Shown in pieces: positions 13,501 through 25,365 of a stretch of DNA of 64,000 nt. A program made the position numbers and the translations under genes. This DNA comes from Tubulanus polymorphus (lineage: Eukaryota; Nemertea; Palaeonemertea; Tubulaniformes; Tubulanidae), in NCBI RefSeq assembly GCF_964204645.1, contig NC_134028.1:9155001-9219000 (forward strand), given 5' to 3'. The stretch's first letter is position 1, and each line of letters starts with the position of its first letter. The notes below the pieces were generated by a model, which was given only the letters and a program-made list of their open reading frames with translations, was not told where the DNA came from and did no database searches.

Positions 13501-14860
13501 ATTGCCGGTGATTTCAACCGGGTTTCCTTCCCTGCGTATGGAACAAATGGATAAAGCTAAACGACACTGCCGTCTTGGGGTAGGCCCATATTCATGTTTT
13601 GTCTGTCTTCAATGCCAGACGAATTTTAGTTGGGTTCTAGCCACTGTCAGATCTCTAAGGCCTAACTCAGCCGTCGGCAATGAGATCGGTGACGGATCGT
13701 AAGGACGACCTAAGTAAGGCTTTAGAAAGCTGGGAATAAGGGTCGTATCTAATGACAGATTTTCAAACGATTGGTTATTTCGACACATTCAGATTTTCCG
13801 CAAATCCGTTTAACAATTACGAGGAAAACTATTGAAAATTAAACCGTAAATAATTCTAGAAAATTTTCATATCCTATTTCCTGATAGTATTGAATATAAT
13901 GTGTCCCGTTGAATCATCTATTCAGCGTAGAAAGTAACCTACAGTGAAACATGTATAGAAAACATAATTCATAGAAAATAAAAGCGATCTGAAATATTTT
14001 CGTTTGAAAAAGACCGGTTTTATATTGAATACATTTTATAATGTATCGTATATATACATATATTTATATGTATATATATACGTTCTGATGGTATATGTTA
14101 GTCGTTAGAGTTTGGGACGGTTATATTGGTAAAGTTCCGTATTACAGAGGATACCGCCATAAAAGGATATATTTAAGATAATGACAACCAAGGTCAGTTT
14201 CTTCATGATTAACCTAAGTGTAAAGGTCACAATTTGATTGATTTTGATCGTACAACGGATGCTATGGATTATGTTGTTATGAAAATCGATGCTGTTATGT
14301 TCCCAGGAATTATAAGTCGTAAAAGGGAAATTTAGTATTCAATATTCGGAACGTATAATAAAACTTCATGTACTTTTATGATCATCCTAAATAACGGCCA
14401 ACTTGAATTCATTGCGCAACTAAGCATGAGTATAATTGTCAATTAGCGACGGTACTCTAGTAATTTCGTGAGTTAGATACAAGAAAATAAAATGAAACGG
14501 AAAAAAATATCTGGGCTCTATAGAAAACTATGTTATTCTTCGGAACCCGGTTTTATGAAGAAAAGTTAACCCCCCGTTCGTGAAAGAAGGCCCTGGTGAA
14601 AAACTTGTGAATGCATAATGAAACCTAATGGAAATCAAAGTCGTCTATCTTTTCGACGAACAAAAGATCTTTAAATCAACTGAAACTGATTGTTTTTAGC
14701 TATACGTATTACTGCGTTTAGATTCTGAATGCATTTCTGAAATCAATGATTTTCTAACGCAAAACGATACTGGATTTTATCTATTCATGTTACAAAAAAA
14801 CAGGATCTAAACATCTAGGTATACAGAGTACTTAAAGCACCATGAATGTGGTTGGGCGAA
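10533..14860. other. Gene-poor AT-rich intergenic stretch
   Basis: No ORF here has recognisable protein character. A diverged repeat pair lies at about 11300-11365 and 13140-13200, sharing ATTGCTCCAC followed by an A-run and a GGGTTCGTACACGA/CAGGTTCACACATGA block. A telomere-like fragment (GGGTTAGGGATAGGG) is at 10689-10706. A TATA-rich run is at about 14045-14085. The missing first exon of the calmodulin-like gene could lie here but cannot be fixed. Confidence 0.4.
14091..14160 (+). repeat. Dispersed repeat family R4, copy 1
   Basis: GAGTTTGGGACGGTT followed by AGTTCCGTA recurs at about 19912-19955 with the same spacing and further matches around it. Two diverged copies are 5.8 kb apart. 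The element type is unknown. Confidence 0.45.
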
Positions 14861-15300
14861 TGGACCTTTGGGCGCAAGTCCAGTATACGACATTATAGTG
14901 CGTGTGTAGAGTTACACTGCGTTATTCGGTCAGTGTTCACGCCAGTTGACCGTAGACAGCCGACACCAAAAGTAAACTACGAGAAAAGGTGGCAACCTGT
15001 GAACCCATCAACCAGAACTGACGTATGACAGTTATTCCATCCCTCCAACTGCCATTTGTCTTCATGATTTTCATTGTCTCCCATAAATTCATTGCGTATT
15101 ATGAAGTCGCGGATGATTTGGATGATAATGGCATTTCGAAACACAAAAGGCACTTATGTATATATAACATTCAAATATAATATATCTAGATAGCTTAATG
15201 ATTATTGGTTAAAGGGTTTTTGGAGGTCACAGTCTTTTATGTTGATGTAACAAAAAATAACCTTATGGGAAGGTTTCTAGCATAGTTTAAAATGTGAATG

Positions 15301-15334
15301 ATTAGGGTTAGGGTTAGGGTTAGGTTTAGGTTTA
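15301..15334 (+). repeat. Short telomere-like TTAGGG array
   Basis: Three perfect TTAGGG hexamers are followed by two TTAGGT variants. The sequence lies inside the inverted-repeat element at 14870-15944. It matches the ancestral metazoan telomere repeat. Confidence 0.85.
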
Positions 15335-15566
15335 CAAGGAGACATCAAAACTAAAATGAAATAAAAACATTTCGTCCATATTGCTACCTTTTGGAAGATG
15401 TGCGTGGAAATTAGTGAACTATACCATTGGCAGTTGGGAGAGTATTTCTCTGTTAAGGAACATGAATATATCATTTAGTATTATAGACATGTGACGCTGC
15501 TGTGTATGTCTCCACTGATGTGTTGCCCTATAATGTCGTATATCGGACTTGGGCCAATGTTTGTAT

Positions 15567-15760
15567 GGTGTCATCTGTCAACCGTCTTGTGGAGTCGTCA
15601 CCTAACTGGTGTGTGGGGTGTCATCTGTCAACCGTCCAGTGGAGTCGTCACCTAACTGGTGTGTAGGGTGTCATCTGTCAACCGTCCTGTGGAGTCGTCA
15701 CCTAACTGGTGTGTAGCTAGGGTGCCATCTGTCAACCGTCATTTAGAGTCACAACCCCAG
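15567..15760 (+). repeat. 50-bp minisatellite, about four copies
   Basis: Units start with GGTGTCATCTGTCAACCGTC at 15567, 15617, 15667 and 15721. Each of the first three continues with GGAGTCGTCACCTAACTGGT. The period is 50, 50, then 54 bp, and the fourth unit is diverged after its first 20 bp. Confidence 0.93.
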
Positions 15761-16397
15761 AATGTAAGGTGTTGCGTGTCATCAGCTGTAGAATATGGAT
15801 CCCCAATCAAGGATCTATTTTCATGGAACTTCTTTTAGTTCCATATTACTACGCTTTTATATTTCAGTTTGCGCATTTATTCCCCGATTTACTCCAAAAG
15901 TATCTCTACACGTTGCACTATAATGTCGTATATCGGACTTGGGCCGACCTTTGAATTCCAGTCAAAAGTCGTGGACTGGTTACCGGCACCAATTAAATCA
16001 ACTCAATATTTTTTCGTCGCCGTTTTGCCTCAAGAATGTTCGTTTTACACATGATTATCGTATTGTGGTAGCGAATTGCGTGAGGCGACTCGGGAATAAA
16101 AATCGGCAATCTGATTTGATTTTATTGTTCGACGTCGTGTCACACGGTTGATACGTATATTCCAAGATTTCATTACAAATATTGGCATCCTAAAAGTGGC
16201 ATCAATGTCGTTATGCCAAATGGTGTACATGTAGACCGAACAAATTAAGGAGGCAATTGATTAAGACAATTAAGACAATTGAATTAAATTGTTTTTGGAA
16301 TGGATTCAAACATAATTGAATTATTGACCTGCTTGTACAATCTAAAATTCTAACTTACAGAAAATCGAATAATAATGGCTTTTCTTGAGGAGTTCAC

Positions 16398-16802
16398 TAT
16401 GGTGGCTGATTCGGGCCATGTAATAAAAAAAATCACAAACGTTACAAATTTTTTTTGCAAACGCTTTAAAGTCGTTTTATTGCGCAATAAAATGAAAATT
16501 ACCACGTTAAAACGAGAAATTACCGCGATAAAACAAGAAAAAGTCGTTTTATTGCGCAATAAAACGAGAAAAAGTCGTTTTATCGCGCGATAAAACGAAC
16601 TTTTTGTTTTATTGCCACGTTAAAACGAAAAATAGCGCGATAAAACGAAAATTACAGCGTTAAAACGAGAACAAGTCGTTTTATTGCGCGATAAAACGAC
16701 TTTTTCTCGTTTCATCGCGCAATAAAACGACTTTTAGGCGTCTGTAAAAAAAAATTTGCACCATTTGTGATTTTTTTTACATGGCCTGAATCAGCCACCA
16801 TA
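16398..16802. mobile_element. 405-bp palindromic MITE (element A of the TATGGTGGCTGAT family)
   Basis: The two ends are inverted repeats of about 80 bp beginning TATGGTGGCTGATTCGGGCC (right end one mismatch, TTCAGGCC), followed by an A-rich block and ATCACAAA. Flanks are GTTCAC (16392-16397) and GTTTAC (16803-16808), which could be a 6-bp target duplication with one change. The interior is built of modules such as GTTTTATCGCGCGATAAAAC and its variants, so the whole unit can fold back on itself. No coding capacity. Confidence 0.8.
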
Positions 16803-17144
16803 GTTTACCCCAAGATTTACTGTAGTTTTCAATATGACAGCTTCGCCTCTTTCCCAATCGCTTGCAACATTGTTGGGTACAATTCATCGATCCATGACAA
16901 GAGTACGGTGTAAATTAGCTAGAGATTGTCTATTCATTTCCAGGTCGCTTCATGACCGAGTCCGGTAGGTGGTAATAATGACAAAGGTTAATATGCCAGG
17001 TATTTTACCTCTGGCATTATTACGTACCTCGATTTACCGAGTCCACGTGCTTCAAATTCTACATCACAATCCCACTTCATACATTTAGGTTTGAGAAATT
17101 CGTCAAATTGTTTATCAACTACATGGATTTACAATTATTTTCAG

Positions 17145-19098
17145 GGAGCAGATGCGTTCACAGAAGATCAGATCGAAGGTACGTTCACAAACATCTGAAT
17201 TACACCATTTCATTCGTTCAGAATATGTAACAACGCTACATCTGTTCAGGGGCATCAATAAGATTGTTTTCTTTTAAGTGGGATCAAAGCTAATACAAGC
17301 GGAACTATATATGTCATACTTTGCACCGTATCCACCAAGCGCCGAAGGCAAACGATCATTTCTGAATCCTTGAAATTGCTTGTACGCCCTTATACATAGT
17401 CTTGATTTTTGAAATTCGAAGCTGAAGGGGAGCGTTTTCTGGAAATCTTAAGGCAATATTCATGTAATGCGAGAAATGTGATGTGAGAAAAGAAAATTTG
17501 TAACTTAAAAAAATCTGGAACCTGGATTTTAGAAAGGGGATCGTCGGCACCTTCGACCCCTTTTGGTGACGCCCATGCATCGTTTCCATATCGCAAAATT
17601 GCACTTGATTTGGTATATTACGTGATATTATTTGTTAGCATTTAGAGAAGCATTTAAATTGTTTGATAAAGACGGCGATGGAACGATTACGACTGAGGAA
17701 CTAAAGCAAGTTATGAGTTCGATAGGTCGCAATCCAACTAAACAGGAACTCACGGATATGATCAGTGAAGTTGACGAGGATGGTAAGTATAGCAACTATC
17801 GAAATCTCCACGATGATTCAATGATGTTTTTACACGTTTCAGGTTTCGACCGAGTTCGACTGATCTCTTCGCGTCCTTTTCGAGAGAAAAATACATGCAA
17901 ACGTACACTTTGATAGGATAAAAACCCATTACGTACAAATTAAACGAATTTGATATCGATAAAATCGAAACTTACACTTTGTATCTATTCATTTCTTGAA
18001 AAGGACGCGAAGAGATAAGTCGAAATCGATCGAAACGTAAATCGTGTACAGGAAACAATTTATTCATTAGAAGATTTTGATAGTAACATTTTTACTACTA
18101 TTCTACTATCTGGATACTCATCCGATATTATATCAGTATCGATTTACCTGTATATCTAACCTGACTTCATACGCCTTGACTCATTCACCCTATCATTATC
18201 ACTATTGTTATTATCATTGATGATATTATTATAATCATTATTATTATGGTTATTGATATCATTATTCAATTCTCTGCACTTGCACATCTTCGTATACTCT
18301 AAGCATCGGGGTGCAGTGACCTGTACAGCCCCAAGACTCTCACTGTTACCTTCATTCAACTTTACTTCATTTATCTATGCTGTCAAAATTCATGAAAATG
18401 TAAGTCAAATGAAAAATAAGTCATTATCATTTATTATTATGAAGCTGGTATACGTACACAATTATAGCGAAAGCTCGTGCGTCTAATAAAAAAGTTAACC
18501 TTTAAAGTACTGCTCGTCTCTTTGTATTTATTCATGCACCTCTGTGAACTTCATTCATTTTGTGAAGTGGTATGGAAAACAACTATTTCACGAAAATAAA
18601 TTGTTTCGTTTGCAGGTAATGGTCAGATAGAATTTGACGAGTTCGTGGATTTGATGGCTAAAGGAGGAGCGGGAAGTGGGGATCCCGAGGATGAACTAAA
18701 AGCAGCGTTTAGGGTGTTTGATAAAGATGGCGATGGCGTCATATCGAAAGATGAACTAAAACAGGTCAGATTCAGTCCTAGCCGAAAATTTTTCAAATCA
18801 TTCAGGGGTAACCACTTGGAGCTCTTGTGCAATATTTACAATATTCTCTCTACCCCTTTAATGTTTAATAGGTGATGGCAAGTTTAGGGGAACAGCTGAG
18901 CGAAGATGAAATAAAAGAAATGATTAGCGAAGCTGACATCGATGGTGACGGACAAATAAATTACGACGGTAATTTCCATTTTTCACAGTAAAGGCATTCA
19001 TGCTTAACACGCGACTGCATTTATTGAGATTCAACTAATAGAATTTCTTATTGCTGCCATATCTTGTAGAGTTTGTATTCATGATGATGAGTAAGTGA
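17145..19098 (+). CDS. Calmodulin-like EF-hand protein (first exon not located)
   Basis: Exons: 17145-17178, 17639-17782, 18616-18764, 18872-18968, 19070-19098. GT-AG borders and phases match throughout, ending MMMSK then TGA. The product has four canonical EF-hand loops: [36 protein letters not shown] and [12 protein letters not shown]. All have the Asp/Asn and Glu ligands for calcium. Length is about 150 aa including the missing Met, as in calmodulin. It differs from true calmodulin in the N-terminus ([17 protein letters not shown]), the central linker ([18 protein letters not shown]) and many helix positions, so it is a paralogue. Known role of the family: Ca2+ sensor that binds amphipathic helices of target proteins. 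As in many calmodulin genes, the ATG is on a separate small exon. A weak candidate is ATGACAAAG|GT at 16978. Confidence 0.9.
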
Positions 19099-19680
19099 AG
19101 AAGCACACAAACGAGGACCGGCTGTACATAGTGAAATTAGATAGACCCTAAACGGACTAAAAGTCCATACGATCAAGCGGAGGCTGAAAATGTGTTCTTT
19201 CGATTGAAATTCTGGACATGGATCTCTCTTGCTTGTAGCAGGGCTAATGAAAACTGTTGCTTATTGAAAGTCGGAACGGGGGAGATGTGGTAGAGATTGC
19301 GCTCGGAGGAAATCTCTCTTAATGCCTCTTTATCAACAAATTTGAGGTCGAATCAATAAATCATTAAAAGCAAGCATTAGAAATGCAAACATCGTTAAAC
19401 CTTCCGTGTGATGTGTTTTGTTTTCTTTCCTTATGATATCGTCGTTCTGTGCTGCGATGCAGTCTTTGATTAACGGCATACCTATTTCGAAAATTGATTA
19501 CACGCAGCAAATTGACCAGAAGGGTCGAATAACACATGTTGATTTAGTTAAGATGATCGTTTCTTACGCAAGTATCTCAAGGGGCATTAACGCTTCCATT
19601 ATGTAATTAAGATTTTGTTAATTCTATTGTAAAATGTAACTTAAATTTTCAAATAAAAGTGCTTCATAGAAATAATTTGA
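19099..19680 (+). other. 3' UTR of the calmodulin-like gene
   Basis: Non-coding sequence follows the TGA. Candidate polyadenylation signals AATAAA are at 19355-19360 and 19652-19657. A 62-codon open frame at 19418-19606 has no family features and is probably chance. Confidence 0.5.
19652..19657 (+). terminator. Candidate poly(A) signal AATAAA
   Basis: Canonical hexamer about 550 bp after the calmodulin-like stop codon. An earlier one at 19355 is an alternative. Confidence 0.4.
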
Positions 19681-19904
19681 CAAATCTTGTTTTCGAATTT
19701 GTGACTTAAAGTTCATGCCATCAAAACAAAATATTGTGTTGAAGTTATTTTCAAATGTGATATATTCATAAATATCAAATATGCTACTGGTTCGAATTAG
19801 TTATGCATATATTAAAGTTACATCTGATTAATCACGGAAAGTACAATTTTGATGGATATGCTGCCCCGTCGTGGGATCCTATATCTCATGTGTTTTGATG
19901 GTTA

Positions 19905-19985
19905 TTTAGTACTAAGAGTTTGGGACGGTTTTACTTATCAGGTTCCGTACCAGCGCTGGATACAGCGCTAAATTCTGCTGGATAG
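19905..19985 (+). repeat. Dispersed repeat family R4, copy 2
   Basis: AAGAGTTTGGGACGGTT and GTTCCGTACC match the copy at 14091-14160. Confidence 0.4.
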
Positions 19986-20007
19986 AGTATCAAGAAATTA
20001 GAAAAGG

Positions 20008-20225
20008 TAAATATTGTCTCGGTCTAATTCTAGATCTATCTATAAGCCTTTCGATACACTTGAAACAACATTACTACATGACATGAAATGGTTTTTATCA
20101 TATCTCAAAAATAGGCAAATGTTTGTTGAACGTCTAAGTTCTCGTACCAAACAATCAAGTGTTGGTGTACCTCAAGATTTAGTGCTAAGACCCCATTTGT
20201 TCTCAGTTGTATGTTCTTTGTCATG
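20008..20225 (+). pseudogene. Reverse transcriptase relic of a non-LTR retrotransposon
   Basis: Translation gives a decayed version of the RT core. A broken LDLS...FDTL motif comes first, then WFLSYLKNRQMFVE. GVPQDLVLRPHLF follows, corresponding to the conserved GVPQGSVLGPLLF of LINE RTs. The first motif is frame-shifted and key glycines are lost. Only about 70 codons remain. Confidence 0.75.
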
Positions 20226-21340
20226 ATCTTAACAGATGGTACCAATTTGTTGACTATCAAATTAAATACAATATTCAAACCCCAATTTAACATACTATCA
20301 TTTTTTAAACACAGTTTAAATTTATACACCCTTATTTTCACTTTCACCGGTATTTCCTTATAAACAACCCCTTTTTTAATCATCTCGGGGATTTCCGCCC
20401 GTGATTGGAATCAATTCTATAACCATTTTCCCGTGAAATTAAGGCATATGTTGAAGGAAGTGGTCCGCCCGGGTTTTAGTCGTGGAAAATGACATTAAAA
20501 TGAACTCGTAGTAGTTGCCATAGCAATGATGTTGATGGTAATGCAGCAAAATTACCTGATAATTGGATTCTGGTACTAGATATCAAGGGCTACGTTCAGA
20601 AAAAAGAAGATTCACAAAGTCTTTCCACTCAGTCGAAAAGTCAATTGCTTAGGCTCGTATAGACCAGACTAATTCGCATGTAACGCCCGCGCGAAATGTT
20701 GAAATATAGACATTTAACGATATGAACGTTCATTACCATTTCATGTTTCCTGTTTTTTTTCGAATGAATCAAGATTACAGGCGTAAGTTATTAATTCTTA
20801 TCGAACGTGTCAGATAGTACTAATCATTTATTATATGAATTAATACAGCCCCGTTTGACACAAATGGGTCTTTAATGAATGTTATTATAGACATAATCTC
20901 CGATCCTCAAATAATCCTAGGCAATTTTAACTTAGTAACTCCTCGACTGGTTGAACGTCATATGTTTTATATAGGCTAATTCATGCAAATATGGTACGAC
21001 TTTTCAAATCTCAATTATTCAAACGACTGTTCAAAACTTTGCAATTATGGTTACAATATTATTATCCTCTACTTATTGCCGTATTTACAATTCATCTAGA
21101 AGTCTTTACAAATCTGCCACCAGACGCATAATAACATCAGATGATGTAATGCCCTGATAAGGTCACCCGACGGAAATCACCCTTGCTTGCTTGCCAGGGT
21201 TTGGTTGCCTCCCGGCGAAGCTGAATAGATCAGCTTTAAACGGGTTTTTATACTCCCGAATCTTAATACGTTTATACTTGTATTATCATGCGAGCTATCA
21301 AATACAATATATAGTTTAGTGTAGTTTCCAATCATAATCA
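20226..21340. other. Intergenic, no feature seen
   Basis: AT-rich sequence without credible ORFs or tandem structure. It may contain more decayed LINE sequence downstream of the RT relic. Confidence 0.3.
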
Positions 21341-21349
21341 TGGGGTACC

Positions 21350-21600
21350 AGCAGTGCTACTGTGGCAATCGAGGATTCCACGGTACGGCAGGCGAGGATC
21401 TACAAGGTTCCACATTTCAATTAAATCTGAATGAACTTATCTCTGAAATGAATCAATTATCTATGAAAGCTATCCGATATCCGACTAGAAGAATGAAAGT
21501 ATTGTATATTTGGTGGGTACTGTCAGTATACATGGATTGGGAGATCAAAAAATTCCAGTTCAAAGTTCATTGAAAATTAACTTATTTTGACAACGTAAGG
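21350..21600 (+). repeat. Dispersed repeat family R1, copy 2
   Basis: Matches 57-330 block by block (CTGTGGCAATCGAGGATT, GGCAGGCGAGGATCT, TTCAAAGTTCATTGAAAAT). The 77-codon open frame inside it is not supported as a gene. Confidence 0.5.
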
Positions 21601-21807
21601 TTTAGGTTTAGGTTTATTTATTTCGCTCAAACCAAACATTGGTATATAGAGGTTACAAGAATTTGTACAATAAAATTTATAATTTACAAAACTTAAAAAC
21701 AAGAAAACAGAGATACACATAGAATAGAATAATAATAGAGATAACAGATATGTATACGTGAATTTTACTTAAGTAGCTTGAGACCAGCATTTACAAGCGA
21801 GTTTAAT

Positions 21808-21838
21808 TAGGGTTTTCTGTTATTTCACAGAAAACCCT
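21808..21838. repeat. Perfect short hairpin
   Basis: AGGGTTTTCTGT and ACAGAAAACCCT are separated by six bases. This is probably the terminal or subterminal palindrome of a small DNA element. A short ATT run follows at 21856-21872. Confidence 0.6.
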
Positions 21839-21875
21839 ATTGATATCCGCGTGATTATTATTATTATTATTTTCT

Positions 21876-22802
21876 TCCACACTATTTTTACCAAAAGAAC
21901 ATAGGCTTTGTTACCTTACCATATACAATCCATATAATATCGTTCAGCTCAATGAGATCTACAAATAGCCCGCGTGTTTTTTCACGAATCATCGTTACAA
22001 AAGCGCTGTCGGGCTGTAAACATCGAAAATTTAGCCCCATTCAATGGGGCGACATGTTTTTCGAGTCGTCATCCCGAAATCAACCCGCAGGCCGACTGTC
22101 ACTTCGATTATCAATTCAAGTATAAATGAACTAATTTATTGCCGCAGACTTCACATTCAGTCGCGGTCTTCAAACAGTGATTTTAACAATAGCCCATTTT
22201 CCTCATCAAATCATATTACCGATACACTGGAAATTTACTACTTTAGATTTTAAAAGCACTGTCGAGCCGTTAACATCGACGAATCGACGTGTGTTACTAC
22301 ATCGACGTTCCGGGGATGAGCTGCGAGTTTCTCCTCATCATGAGAATCGAATCGAGTACAAATTAATTTATTACTACCAGTGATTTGGCTGCGGGTTTCA
22401 AGGAGTTAGTTTAACAATACCTATTTTTCTTTACCGAATTAACCGTGTATTTACTAAGATAAATCTTTAGTGTACCGGGGAATCGTAGGCCTAAACTAAA
22501 CAGGCCGAAGAGATATGGCGGAGAAAAGCTGTTATGTCGACGAGGTATCAAAATAAAAGAATATATTACTTTATTCGGCCGCGGGCTTCAACCATTTATC
22601 AATACTCTATATTTCCTACACTACATACCGATCATTGTCAAATGCACAAGGTATTTACTAAATACAAGTATATAACACACTCCTATCCGTATGCTGGACT
22701 CACACTTGACATTCGGAGTAAGCGTTCGCTGTGGGGGAAAGGAGATCGTTCGCTGTGTCGCTTGAAGTGTTTATCGAGTTTTACGCGACCTTAAGGCTTT
22801 AG
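21876..22802. other. Intergenic, no gene seen
   Basis: Contains short hairpins, for example AGCCCCATTCAATGGGGC near 22032. Small open frames have no recognisable features. Confidence 0.3.
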
Positions 22803-22907
22803 TATGGTGGCTGATAAGATAAAAAAAACACGAATATGCAAATGAGGGCGACATAACGACAAAACGACAAAACTAAAATAACGCGAGAAAACAATGATTT
22901 TGATTTT

Positions 22908-23935
22908 GTCGCCCGCGACAATTCATTATTTTAGTTTTGTCACACGCGACAATTCAATATTTTGGTTTTATCGCCCGCGACAATTCATTATTTTGGTTTT
23001 ATCGCTTGCGACAATTCATTATTTTGGTTTTGTCGCCCGCGAAAATTCAATATTTTGGTTTTATCGCCCACGACAATTCACTACTTTGGTTTTATCGCCA
23101 GCGACAATTCATTATTTTGGTTTTGTCGCCCGCAACAATTCTTCTTTTTGGTTTTGTCGCCCGCGACAATTCATTATTTTGGTTTTATATTTTGTTTTTG
23201 TCGCCCGCGACAATTTTTTTTTGGTTTTCTCGCCCGCGACAATTCAATATTTTGGTTTTATCGCCTGCGACAATTCAATATTTTGGTTTTATCGCCCGCG
23301 ATAATTCATTATTTTGGTTTTGTCGCCCGAGACAATTCATTATTTTGGTTTTATCACCGGCGACAATTCATTATTATGGTTTTATCGCCGGCGACAATTC
23401 ATTATTTTGGTTTTGTCGCCCGCGACAATTCACCATTTTGGTTTTGTCACCCACGACAATTCATTATTTTGGTTTTATCGCCCGCGACAATTCATTATTT
23501 TGGTTTTATCGCCCGCGACAATTCATTAGTTTGGTTTTGTCGCCCGCGACAATTCAATATTTTGGTTATATCGCCCACGACAATTCATTACTTTGGTTTT
23601 ATCTCCAGCGACAATTCATTATTTTGGTTTTGTCGCCCGCGACAATTCTTCTTTTGGTTTTGACGCCCGCGACAATTCATCATTTTGGTTTTATATTTTG
23701 TTTTTGTTGCCCGCGACAATTTTTTTTGTGGTTTTGTCGCCCGCGACAATTCATTATTTTGGTTTTATCGCCCACGACAATTCAATATTTTGGTTTTATC
23801 GCCCACGATAATTCATTATTTTGGTTTTATTGCCCGCGACAATTCATTATTTTGGTTTTGTTGCACGAGACAATTCATTATTTTGGTTTTATCGCCCGCG
23901 ACAATTCATTATTTTGGTTTTGTCGCCCGAAGAAA
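22908..23935 (+). repeat. 31-bp tandem array, about 33 units
   Basis: The typical unit is TCGCCCGCGACAATTCATTA followed by TTTTGGTTTTA or G. Each unit contains the palindrome TTGTCGC-CC-GCGACAA. Units differ by point changes, with occasional larger indels (near 23180-23220 and 23690-23730). The array is open in all three plus-strand frames only because the unit lacks stop codons. The long open frames are not genes. Confidence 0.95.
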
Positions 23936-25061
23936 ATTTTGAAGACGCTTTGATCTTTCGTTTATATTTGAATCTACCAAAGGCCCATCAGCATAAGAAA
24001 ATTGGGTCGATCTGACTCATGATGGCCGTCCTATGACCTTTTTAGTGCCCAAAAATGTCAATTTTGGCCAGAATTCTAGGTCCTGTAGCTTCCTTCTGGT
24101 TTGCCATTTCTCATTGCAATTGCTGATGGATATTCTTTAGAGAGGGATGTTATATACCTGGGACAGGTATTTTTGATCAGCCAATTATGACGCAATTGGC
24201 AGCCATCTTGGTGTCATCAGTACTCATTCGTAGGTGGGAAAAAGTTTTTCCACAATTAATTGATACCTAAGCATATTGTGTTACTATATTCAATTGAAAA
24301 GTTGTAGCCCATAACGTGTTCCATGATTTTGGTGAGTTTCAAGGTCATTGGTTTTTGTATGTGGCCATCAGGGGGCGTTGAATAATACAATAACTTAGTA
24401 TCGCTATATTATATTTGTACCAAGGCATATTTTGTTACCATGATCAATGGCAAAGTTGTAGTTCATGACATCGTCTTTGATTGTGGTGAGTTTTTAAGGA
24501 CATTAGTTATTCCATATAGTCACCAGGGGGCGTTGAATAGTAGAAAAGCTTAGTTTTTCCTTATTAGATTGGTACCTAGGCATAGTTTGTTACCATGATC
24601 CATTGCAAAGTTGTAGTTCATGACATCGTCTATGATTGTGGTGAGTTTTTAAGGACATTAGTTATTCCATATAGTCACCAGGGGCGTTGAATAGTAGAAT
24701 GACTTAGTATTTCCTTATTAGATTGGTACCTAGGCATATTTTGTTACTATGATCAATTGCAAAGTTGTATTTCATGACATGTACTACGATTGTGGTGAGT
24801 TTTAAGGTCATTGGGTTTTGCATATGGTCACCAGGGGGCGTTGAATAGTAGAATAACTTAGTAGGTCCATATTAAATTGGTAACGAGGCATATTTTGTTA
24901 TCACAATCAATTACAAAATCATAGCTGCTCATATGTTCTTTGATTGTGGTGGGTTTCAAGGTCATTGGTTTTTGTATATGGTCACTAGAGGGCGTTATGT
25001 ATTGAAATTGTTAGATTGTTGAGCATTTGAAACCACTGCACAAGTCCCTGGACCCCTAGTT
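23936..25061. repeat. Insertion in the 31-bp array: R2 repeat plus ~155-bp tandem repeats
   Basis: Positions 24060-24260 match the R2 family found at 35230, 51125, 63242 and 63745 (GGTCCTGTAGCTTCCTTC; CAGCCATCTTGGTGTCATCA). From about 24240 to 25010 there are four to five tandem units of about 145-165 bp. They are marked by CACCAGGGGGCGTTGAATAG at roughly 24371, 24536, 24681, 24834 and 24990. There is no coding content. Confidence 0.75.
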
Positions 25062-25365
25062 TGGTTTTGTCGCCCGCGACAATTCATTATTTTGGTTTTG
25101 TCGCACGCAACAATTCAATAATTTGTTTTTGTCGTCCGCGACAATTCATTATTTTGGTTTTATCGCCTGCAACAATTCAATATTTTGGTTTTAACGCCCA
25201 CGACAATTCATTATTGTGGTTTTATCGCCCGCGACAATTCATTATTTTGGTTTTATCGCCCGCGACAATTCATTATTTTTTCGTTTGTCGTCCGTGACAA
25301 TTCAATATTTTGGTTTTGTCACCCGCGACAATTCATAATATTGGTTTTGTCGCCCGTGGTTTTGT
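25062..25365 (+). repeat. 31-bp tandem array, second block, about 10 units
   Basis: Same unit as 22908-23935, more diverged at its right edge (TCGTCCGTGACAA; final unit broken). Confidence 0.92.

Larger units (their letters stand above)
14870..15944. mobile_element. Non-autonomous inverted-repeat element with internal minisatellite
   Basis: The left end at 14870-14911 (GGGCGCAAGTCC, then TATACGACATTATAGTGC) is the reverse complement of 15903-15944 (ATAATGTCGTATATCGGACT, then TGGGCC), about 40 bp of imperfect terminal inverted repeat. A further copy of the right-hand sequence sits internally at 15522-15555. The element could therefore instead end there (about 690 bp), with the minisatellite outside it. 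No transposase is visible, so it would be non-autonomous. Clear target-site duplications were not found. Confidence 0.55.

Noticed and set aside
19418-19606. 62-codon frame after the calmodulin-like gene
   Set aside because: Lies in the probable 3' UTR; no EF-hand or other motif, and no splice sites linking it.
22894-23953. Long plus-strand open frames (up to 338 codons) encoding a repeated FWFYRPRQF-type protein
   Set aside because: They arise in all three frames from a 31-bp satellite unit without stop codons. There is no start-site, splice or composition evidence for a gene.
22908-25365. CRISPR-like array
   Set aside because: Animal DNA. The repeats are directly adjacent at 31-bp period with no unique spacers and no cas genes.
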